From the NCBI GenBank assembly GCA_900549245.1, contig URNQ01000035.1, positions 1-11,287 of the forward strand: a stretch of 11,287 nucleotides of DNA, read 5' to 3'. The translations under genes were made by a program, and so were the position numbers. The notes beneath the pieces were generated by a model. That model ran no database searches. It had not been told where the DNA came from and saw only the letters and a list, made by a program, of their open reading frames with translations. Source of the stretch: an uncultured Collinsella sp. GTDB lineage: Bacteria; Actinomycetota; Coriobacteriia; Coriobacteriales; Coriobacteriaceae. Of the stretch, positions 5,884-11,287 are shown piece after piece. Position 1 is the stretch's first letter. Every line of letters starts with the position of its first letter.

Positions 5884-6640
5884 CTCAGTGATGAAAATCG
5901 AAAGCGCGCGTAAGGCGTTTGGCGGCAATGAGGTGCTCAAGGATATCTCACTCGAAGTCAAGCGCGGTGAGGTCGTGGCGATTATCGGACCTTCGGGCGG
6001 CGGTAAGTCTACGCTGCTGCGGTGTGCCACGCTGCTCGAGACACTCGACGGAGGCTCTCTCTCGTTTGGCGACCTTGCCGTCGCGACGGATGCGGGTTCG
6101 GGCGCGGTGTACGCAAAGGGCGATGTTCCTAAACAGGCGCGCTCGCGGTTTGGTCTGGTGTTTCAGAACTACAATCTGTTCCCGCACTATACCGTGATGA
6201 AAAGCATCACCGATGCTCCGATTCGCGTGCTCAAGCGTCCGCGCGAGCAGGCAGAGGCACGTGCATGCGAGTTGATCGCGCAGATGGGGCTTACGGGCAA
6301 CGAGAACAAGGTTCCTTGTGAGCTTTCGGGCGGTCAGCAGCAGCGCGTGAGTATTGCCCGCGCCCTAGCGCTCGACCCGGAGATTCTGTTCTTTGACGAG
6401 CCGACCTCGGCACTCGATCCCGAGCTGACGGCCGAGGTGCTACGTGTCATTAAGGACCTTGCCGCGCAGAATATGACGATGGTGATCGTGACGCACGCGA
6501 TGCAGTTTGCGCGCGATGTTGCCGACCGCGTGGTCTTTATGGATGGCGGTCGTATTGTCGAGGAGGGTCCTGCCGAGCAGGTCATCGACCATCCGCGCGA
6601 GCGGCGCACGCGTGAGTTCTTGAGCCGTATCGAGGGATAG
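5876..6640 (+). CDS. Amino-acid ABC transporter ATP-binding protein
   Basis: This 254-aa cytosolic ATPase powers the importer. Every ABC motif is intact: Walker A GPSGGGKST (K44), Q-loop Q97 in FQNYNLFPHYTV, signature LSGGQQQR (150-157), Walker B ILFFDE with catalytic E175, D-loop SALDPE, and switch histidine H207 in VTHAMQFA. The sequence resembles the GlnQ/HisP group. Between strands near residues 68-92 there is a short extra stretch, DAGSGAVYAKGDVPKQARS, of the kind also seen in HisP-like proteins. The ATG at 5876 overlaps the permease stop (ATGACTAA), which implies translational coupling; an internal ATG at 5891 is the only close alternative. It is the last gene of the operon and is followed by a strong terminator. 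Confidence 0.95.
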   Translation: MTNSVMKIESARKAFGGNEVLKDISLEVKRGEVVAIIGPSGGGKSTLLRCATLLETLDGGSLSFGDLAVATDAGSGAVYAKGDVPKQARSRFGLVFQNYNLFPHYTVMKSITDAPIRVLKRPREQAEARACELIAQMGLTGNENKVPCELSGGQQQRVSIARALALDPEILFFDEPTSALDPELTAEVLRVIKDLAAQNMTMVIVTHAMQFARDVADRVVFMDGGRIVEEGPAEQVIDHPRERRTREFLSRIEG

Positions 6641-6673
6641 GCTCAGGTATTTACTCAACTATTAATTGAGGCG

Positions 6674-6713
6674 AAGCCGCCACAGGTCTTACGGTCTGTG
6701 GCGGCTTTTTGTT
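6674..6713 (+). terminator. Rho-independent terminator of the ABC importer operon
   Basis: A perfect 12-bp stem, AAGCCGCCACAG with CTGTGGCGGCTT, encloses a 10-nt loop (6686-6695) and runs into TTTTTGTTT. It lies 34 nt after the ATPase stop. This is the clearest intrinsic terminator in the window. Confidence 0.9.
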
Positions 6714-6747
6714 TACATCGATGGGGTTCAATAATTGCCTCACAAGC

Positions 6748-6776
6748 TTGTCTCTTCCTCTCGCCGCCTGTATTCA
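6748..6776 (+). promoter_or_regulatory. Weak candidate promoter for the EF-G-like gene
   Basis: TTGTCT (6748-6753) and TATTCA (6771-6776) have 17-nt spacing but poor matches, the -10 especially. If real, the leader is about 170 nt. I see no better pair between the terminator at 6713 and the gene. Confidence 0.2.
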
Positions 6777-6782
6777 TACGTG

Positions 6783-6950
6783 CGCCGAAAGGTATGCATG
6801 GACGGTCGCCCGTGAGGGTAGGGTGGTGGCATAGGACATTTGGAGGGTGAGTCGGCTCGGCTGCCGACCATGCTGCTCCCGGGATGGCACCGACCGCGAA
6901 CTCTCCCCGTTGGCGTCGCGCATTGCGCGCGGCCCTGCAAGGAGGTCATC
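6783..6950 (+). other. Non-coding leader of the EF-G-like gene
   Basis: No convincing gene is seen here. The stretch holds a perfect hairpin, GTCGGC-TCGGCT-GCCGAC (6851-6868), a possible CGCGC-ATT-GCGCG stem just before the ribosome site, and the site itself, AAGGAGG (6939-6945), 5 nt before the ATG at 6951. The reading frame of the next gene is open back to 6840, but that extension is arginine/proline-rich, without family similarity, and has no better start signal. Confidence 0.4.
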
Positions 6951-9026
6951 ATGGGTGCTCCCAAGACCGGTAACGTAAGGAACGTGGTGCTCGTAGGCCA
7001 AGGCGGGGTGGGCAAGACTTCACTCGCCGAGGCCATGCTCCACCTTTCCGGCAAGACCGCCCGCCTGGGCGGCCACGACGGCACCAAGCCCACGCTCGAC
7101 TATGACCCCGAAGAGGTCAAGCGTGCATTTTCCATCTCGACGACCATCGCGCCGATCGACTGGAAGGGCGCGCGCATCAATGTGCTCGATGCCCCGTGCT
7201 ACCCCGATTTTATCGGCGACGCCTTTGCCGCGATGAGCGTCTGCGAGACGGCTCTGTTTGTGGTCGACGCCGAGGCCGGCCCACAGCCTACGACGGTTAA
7301 GCTCTGGTATGCCGCCGAGGACCTGCGTCTGGCGCGTGCGGTGTTCGTAAACCGCCTGTCGCGCTCCGAGGCCAGCTTTGCGACCACGATGGACCTGCTG
7401 CAAGAGCGCTTTGGCACGCGCCTGGGCGCCGTGACCCTTCCCTGGGGCGAGGGCGAGGACTTTGACGGCATCATCGACCTGGTGCGCATGAAGGCGCGCC
7501 ATTGCAACGGCACCGAAGCCGTTGAGTCGGAGATTCCCGAGGAGTATCGTGCCCAGGCCGAGGAGGCCCATGACCATCTGTGCGAGTTGGTGGCCGAGGC
7601 CGACGATGAGCTGATGATGAAGTACCTGGAAGGCGAGGAGACGCTGACGCAGGAGGAGCTTGAGGGCCTGCTGTCGAAGGCGATCGCCGAGCGCATCTTT
7701 GTGCCGGTCTTTGCGGGCGATTGCATTAAGGAGCAGGGCGTCAACTCGCTGATGGACGACATCGCGACGTACTTCCCGGCGCCGACCGACTACGGCGAGA
7801 TGCCGCTCATCGACGGTGATTCGCTCAAAATCTCGAGCGACGATGACCGTCCGGTGGCGTTTGTGTTTAAGACGCTGGCCGATCCGCAGCAGGGTCGCAT
7901 CAGCTTTATCAAGGTGCTGACGGGTACGCTTGAGCCGGGTCTTGAGCTGATCAACGCGCGTACCCGCAAGAGCGATCGTCTGGCCCACCTGTATGTGATG
8001 TGCGGCCGCGACATGACCGAGGTCGGTCACGCCTATGCCGGCGACATCATCGTGGCGCCCAAGCTGGCGGCCGAGACGGGCGATACGCTCTCCATTACCG
8101 GTAAGGTCGAGGCTGCGGCGTTTAAGTTCCCCAACTCGCAGTACCGCATTGCCATCGAGGCCGAGAACCGTGGCGACGAAGAGAAGCTCTATACGTTTAT
8201 CGAGAAGGCGTGCAAGGCTGATCCGACCATGAGCATCGATCGTGACGAGGAGACGGGCCAGACTATCATCTCCGCCGTTGGTGAGGCGCAGGTTTCGGTG
8301 CTGCTCAACCGTTTGGAGGATCGCACCAAGGTCGTGGCCAAGAGCGTGCCGATCCGCATTCCGTATCGCGAGACCATCCGCCGCACGGCGAGCGCCCAGG
8401 GTCGCCACAAGAAGCAGACCGGTGGCGCCGGTCAGTACGGCGACTGCTGGCTGCGCGTGGAGCCGCTTATTGGGCCCGACGGCACGAGCGACGGCTACGA
8501 GTTTGTGGATGAGGTCGTGGGCGGCCGCATTCCGCGCTCGCTGATCCCCGCCGTGGACAAGGGTGTCCAGGAGACCATGAAGGACGGCATCATTGCCGGC
8601 TACCCGCTCACGGGCATTCGCGTGGCTGTGTACGACGGCTCGTATCACAGCGTCGACTCCAACGAGATGGCGTTCCGCGCGGCGGCTCGCATCGGCCTGC
8701 GCAAGGCATGCGCCGATGCCGACCCGGTGGTGCTGGAGCCCATCGAGGAAATCACGGTGACTATTCCCGAGAGCTACGCCGGCGCCGTGATGGGTGACAT
8801 CTCGGCATCGCGCGGTCGCGTGACGGGCATGGAGACCGATGAACGCGGAGACACCGTGGTCATTGCCCAGGCGCCGCTGGCCGAGCTGACGGATTACTCG
8901 ACGCGCCTGCGCTCTATCACGCGCGGCACGGGTGACTTTACCATGAAGCCCGCGGGCTATGAGCAGGTGCCCTATGACGTTCAGGCCAAGCTGGTCGAGC
9001 GCTATGAGGAGGGCCGCGCCAAGTAG
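6951..9026 (+). CDS. Elongation factor G-like translational GTPase (EF-G2 type)
   Basis: This 691-aa protein has the full EF-G domain order. The GTPase domain comes first, with P-loop GQGGVGKTS (16-24). Domain II follows around DRPVAFVFKTLADPQQGRIS, then domain III at SQYRIAIEAENRGDEEKL. Domain IV contains the TGGAGQYGDCWLRVEP stretch and domain V contains ITVTIPESYAGAVMGDIS and STRLRSITRGTGDF. It belongs to the EF-G-like paralogues (EF-G2), not the main fusA product: the P-loop and DAP-Y-DF switch region are of that type, and no ribosomal protein or EF-Tu genes adjoin. Two motifs are eroded. G3 reads DAPCYPDF (80-87), without the usual Gly and catalytic His. G4 reads NRLS (134-137) instead of NKxD. 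The role is probably ribosome-linked, but translocation activity cannot be assumed. Start: ATG at 6951 with a perfect AAGGAGG. Confidence 0.92.
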   Translation: MGAPKTGNVRNVVLVGQGGVGKTSLAEAMLHLSGKTARLGGHDGTKPTLDYDPEEVKRAFSISTTIAPIDWKGARINVLDAPCYPDFIGDAFAAMSVCETALFVVDAEAGPQPTTVKLWYAAEDLRLARAVFVNRLSRSEASFATTMDLLQERFGTRLGAVTLPWGEGEDFDGIIDLVRMKARHCNGTEAVESEIPEEYRAQAEEAHDHLCELVAEADDELMMKYLEGEETLTQEELEGLLSKAIAERIFVPVFAGDCIKEQGVNSLMDDIATYFPAPTDYGEMPLIDGDSLKISSDDDRPVAFVFKTLADPQQGRISFIKVLTGTLEPGLELINARTRKSDRLAHLYVMCGRDMTEVGHAYAGDIIVAPKLAAETGDTLSITGKVEAAAFKFPNSQYRIAIEAENRGDEEKLYTFIEKACKADPTMSIDRDEETGQTIISAVGEAQVSVLLNRLEDRTKVVAKSVPIRIPYRETIRRTASAQGRHKKQTGGAGQYGDCWLRVEPLIGPDGTSDGYEFVDEVVGGRIPRSLIPAVDKGVQETMKDGIIAGYPLTGIRVAVYDGSYHSVDSNEMAFRAAARIGLRKACADADPVVLEPIEEITVTIPESYAGAVMGDISASRGRVTGMETDERGDTVVIAQAPLAELTDYSTRLRSITRGTGDFTMKPAGYEQVPYDVQAKLVERYEEGRAK

Positions 9027-9060
9027 CGCGTGGCGTTGCCTGCAACATGCATGCCGGTGC

Positions 9061-9096
9061 AAGGGCCGCTCTGGGCAATCCAGGGCGGCCCTTTTT
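9061..9096 (+). terminator. Rho-independent terminator after the EF-G-like gene
   Basis: A 14-bp stem, AAGGGCCGCTCTGG with CCAGGGCGGCCCTT and one wobble, closes the loop GCAAT and ends in TTTTT. On the minus strand the matching tail is not T-rich, so it serves mainly the plus-strand gene. Confidence 0.85.
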
Positions 9097-9156
9097 GATC
9101 CCTGGGGGGACGGAGGAAAACGGATCATTTTAGGTTTTGGGGCAGCTTGGTCGGCC

Positions 9157-10140
9157 CTAGTCCCCCGAGGCCTGATTGCGGCCGGTGGCGTAGTCGATCT
9201 GCACGTGCGGCTGCAGATTGTAGCAATATACGTGGAAGCAGAGGGTCTTGCCGTGGTCCTCGACCGATTGCGCCTCAAGGCGCACGCCGCGGCAGACAAG
9301 TTCCTCTTCGTTGTACATGGGCGTGACGCGGCAGAGCACATGGTTGCCTGTGTCGTGGATATAGTCGAGGATCTGCTCTTCAAACGGCAGCATGCCCGTT
9401 TCGTTGAGATAGCGCGTGCCGGTGAGCAGATTCTTGCGGTTGGCGTTTTCGCCGCAGAGCGACCAGGCGATAAGGTGGCAGCGGTTGTAGAGGCTCTGAC
9501 CCGGAATAAAGTCGTAGCGCTGCTGGTGCCACCCGGCGGGATGGATACGCGAGATATCGCCGCGCTTGCCCTGACCGAGCGATTCGGGACCCACGCAGGC
9601 GAGTGCCTTGCGGGTGCGGCCCAGGCTATCGAGCTTGGAGAACTTCTTAAAGCAGCCCTCTTTGGTAGCGCGCTCGTATTCGTCGAGCGTGAATGATGGC
9701 GTGCCCAACGGGTGCGTGCTGTCGGCGCGAAGGGCTACGTAGGGGTTGCCGGCGTAGTCGGGAATGCTGCTGAGGTAAACACCGCGGGCGCGGTTGAGGT
9801 CAGGGTTTTCCACCTCGTCGATGGGGGTGGCGGCACTGTCCGCGGAGGCGTCGTCACCGGTGTTGGTCGTGGCGGATTCGGGGCCATCGCCAGAGTCTTG
9901 GCTATTTTGAGAGTCCGAGGAGCTCGCTGTTCCCGATTCGAGCCGGGCAACCAGGTCCGCCTCGTCGTCGGTGCGGCTGGGACTCTCGTTTTGCTTCTCG
10001 GCCAGAGCCGCCGCCTGCTCATCACTTTGCGGCGACAACAGCTTGGGCGCCCCATCGAGCGATCCCGTAAACAGCGCAAACCCCAGCACCACGGCGGTAC
10101 CGATGGAAAGTACTTGCTTGTAGGCGGACTTGCGCGACAT
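9157..10140 (-). CDS. Secreted or membrane-anchored DNA/RNA non-specific endonuclease
   Basis: This 327-aa protein has a C-terminal nuclease domain of the beta-beta-alpha-metal family (EndA-like, Endonuclea_NS_2 group). The key segment is YNRCHLIAWSLCGENANRKN (218-237), with H222 as general base. NLLTGTRYLN (237-246) probably supplies the metal-binding Asn, N246. The C-terminal SVEDHGKTLCFHVYCYN and IDYATG are also typical. Residues 1-9 are basic and 10-26 hydrophobic, giving a signal peptide or uncleaved anchor. Residues 36-115 are an acidic, Ser/Asp/Gln-rich linker that should be disordered. All eight cysteines lie in the nuclease half. Such enzymes degrade external DNA for nutrition, or process it during uptake; no competence gene is nearby, so the role is open. 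Start: ATG at 10140, with AGGAG 7 nt upstream. It lies 129 nt downstream of the LacI-family gene on the same strand. Confidence 0.88.
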   Translation of the reverse strand: MSRKSAYKQVLSIGTAVVLGFALFTGSLDGAPKLLSPQSDEQAAALAEKQNESPSRTDDEADLVARLESGTASSSDSQNSQDSGDGPESATTNTGDDASADSAATPIDEVENPDLNRARGVYLSSIPDYAGNPYVALRADSTHPLGTPSFTLDEYERATKEGCFKKFSKLDSLGRTRKALACVGPESLGQGKRGDISRIHPAGWHQQRYDFIPGQSLYNRCHLIAWSLCGENANRKNLLTGTRYLNETGMLPFEEQILDYIHDTGNHVLCRVTPMYNEEELVCRGVRLEAQSVEDHGKTLCFHVYCYNLQPHVQIDYATGRNQASGD

Positions 10141-10269
10141 TGGGGCTCCTGGATGGACGGTTGGGAATCTACCAGTCTAGCAGGAGCCGGCAGGGGCCGT
10201 TCTGTCGAACAAATACTTAAGATTTGGGACAAACACTACTGATTCATTTGCTTCATATTTGGCGTATGG

Positions 10270-11280
10270 CTAGATCGAGGTGGAATCGAGCCAATTGAGT
10301 TTGCACTCGAGAATACGCTGCTCGCCGGGTTCGCTGCTGCCGTCAAGTAGGGCGAGGAGCATCTCGGCTGCTTCGCGACCTTCCTGGTCGACGGGCTCGA
10401 TGATGGTGGAGACGGTCGGCGTGGTGAGGTTGGTCCAGTCTTCGCAGTTGAGTCCCAAAAGGCCGATTTGCTGTGGGAGCAGATGGACCATGGGCTGAAG
10501 CGCCTTATAGACGCGCGGAAGTGCCCATTGGTTTTGCACGAAGATGAGCGTGCGCTTGGCGGGGTTGAACTTGTATTTAAAGTATTCGGTGAGCTCGTTG
10601 ATTGACGGCTTGTTGTGGTCGATGGGGATGGCTTTGTAGAGCTGCCCATTCGCGGCCAGTGCCTCGGCATATCCCTGGAAACGCTCCATGCGGGTGCGCA
10701 TTTCGGTCATATTGGCGGCAATGGAGAAAAAGTCCTCGTAGCCGGCGTCGAGAAGCGCCTGCGTGGCATTGTACACGCCGTCGTAGAGGTTGGTCTTGAT
10801 CCAGCTCGTGCCCGGGCTGTAGATGGCCGCGTCAAAAAAGACGACGGGCTTGCCGGCGCGCCTGATGCGGTCGTGGACGGCTTTGAAATTTGCCGTGGGT
10901 TGGATGATAAAGCCATCGACGCCCAGCGAGAGCATCTTGTCGACGTACATGAGCTCGGTGTCGGGGTCGAAGTTGCTCGTGCAAACGACCGTCTGGTAGC
11001 CCGCGGGGAGCATGACCTGTTCCATGCCGTTGAGGACGAGGCCCGCCCACTTGTTGGTGTTATCCAAAATGATAATGGCAATGACGTGGGTCTGCTTGCC
11101 GGTGAGCGTTTGCGCTTGGGCGTTGGGAACGTATCCGAGTTCCTTGATGACGCGCGCAATCTTTGCCTGCGTCTTCTCGCTAAGCTTTTCTCGTTTGTCG
11201 TTGAGGTAATACGAGACGCTTGCCGTCGAGGTTCCCGCCTCTCGAGCGACGTCTGCGATCGTAACGCGCTGTTTTGCCAC
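10270..11280 (-). CDS. LacI-family transcriptional regulator
   Basis: This 336-aa repressor-type protein begins with a LacI helix-turn-helix, VTIADVAREAGTSTASVSYYL (6-26). A hinge region (53-61) carries the conserved minor-groove leucine at L59, although the usual Ala-Arg before it is Ala-Gln here. Residues from about 64 form a periplasmic-binding-protein-like effector domain (HVIAIIILDNTNKWAGLVLNGME onward), which normally senses a sugar or related small molecule. Length is standard. The start is a GTG at 11280, chosen because MAKQRVTIADVA fits family N-termini. Only 7 bases remain upstream, no ribosome site is visible, and a slightly longer N-terminus cannot be excluded. No sugar gene lies in the window, so the regulon is probably beyond the right edge or elsewhere. 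Confidence 0.92.
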   Translation of the reverse strand: MAKQRVTIADVAREAGTSTASVSYYLNDKREKLSEKTQAKIARVIKELGYVPNAQAQTLTGKQTHVIAIIILDNTNKWAGLVLNGMEQVMLPAGYQTVVCTSNFDPDTELMYVDKMLSLGVDGFIIQPTANFKAVHDRIRRAGKPVVFFDAAIYSPGTSWIKTNLYDGVYNATQALLDAGYEDFFSIAANMTEMRTRMERFQGYAEALAANGQLYKAIPIDHNKPSINELTEYFKYKFNPAKRTLIFVQNQWALPRVYKALQPMVHLLPQQIGLLGLNCEDWTNLTTPTVSTIIEPVDQEGREAAEMLLALLDGSSEPGEQRILECKLNWLDSTSI

Positions 11281-11287
11281 AGCGACT

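Noticed and set aside
5185..6030. 281-codon minus-strand frame opposite the permease and ATPase genes
   Set aside because: It is a codon-bias shadow of two well-supported transporter genes. The translation is rich in His, Arg and Gln with no motif.
7020..9383. 787-codon open frame on the minus strand opposite the EF-G-like gene
   Set aside because: The sense strand encodes a full EF-G domain set with a perfect ribosome site. The antisense translation is Arg/His/Leu-rich with no recognisable domain and crosses into the nuclease gene.
10141..10269. Promoter or terminator between the LacI-family gene and the nuclease gene
   Set aside because: No -35/-10 pair with acceptable spacing and no hairpin with a T-tail was found on the minus strand. 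Whether the two genes are cotranscribed stays open.
10270..11280. LacI-family regulator as controller of the adjacent nuclease or of the ABC importer
   Set aside because: The TAAAGTG sites near the importer do not look like the CG-centred palindromes typical of LacI-family operators, and no such palindrome was seen upstream of the nuclease gene. Proximity alone is not enough.

Overview
The window looks like chromosomal DNA from a high-GC, gut-type actinobacterium of the class Coriobacteriia, most likely Collinsella or a close relative. This is an inference from GC-rich third codon positions, Actinobacteria-like gene content (an EF-G-like paralogue, a twin-arginine lipoprotein binding protein) and the overall style of the proteins. 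No rRNA or other taxonomic marker is present. Most genes here are ordinary core or transport genes. The least ordinary content is in the intergenic DNA (two long nested palindromes) and in an EF-G paralogue with eroded GTPase motifs.

Layout. 183-1373 (+) is a fold-type I PLP aminotransferase, ending in a hairpin terminator. 1533-2354 (+) is a YcdX-like PHP-domain metallophosphatase that keeps all nine metal ligands. It converges on 2435-3880 (-), an RNA uracil-C5 methyltransferase of the TrmA/RumA family with an Fe-S cysteine set and a long basic N-terminal tail. A strong GC hairpin lies between these two and may terminate both. A 338-base divergent intergenic region (3881-4218) carries the methyltransferase promoter, a 139-bp nested inverted repeat with perfect 35-bp arms, and a good promoter with possible operators for the next operon.

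4219-6640 (+) is a polar amino-acid ABC importer in the order binding protein, permease, ATPase. The binding protein is a predicted Tat-exported lipoprotein. Between it and the permease lies a second nested palindrome (5079-5183), well placed to set the ratio of binding protein to membrane components. The permease and ATPase genes overlap by 8 nt. The operon ends at a classic terminator (6674-6713).

6641-6950 holds that terminator and a long, possibly structured leader for 6951-9026 (+), a 691-aa EF-G-like translational GTPase. Its G3 and G4 motifs read DAPCY and NRLS instead of DTPGH and NKMD. It ends at a terminator (9061-9096). Facing it on the minus strand are a secreted or membrane-anchored DNA/RNA non-specific endonuclease (9157-10140) and, upstream of that, a LacI-family regulator (10270-11280) whose GTG start lies 7 bases from the window edge.

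The genes do not form one pathway. The amino-acid importer is the only clear multi-gene unit. The aminotransferase and importer both concern amino acids but are separated by unrelated genes, and no direct link is visible. I found no CRISPR array, tRNA, rRNA, transposase, phage gene or toxin-antitoxin pair.
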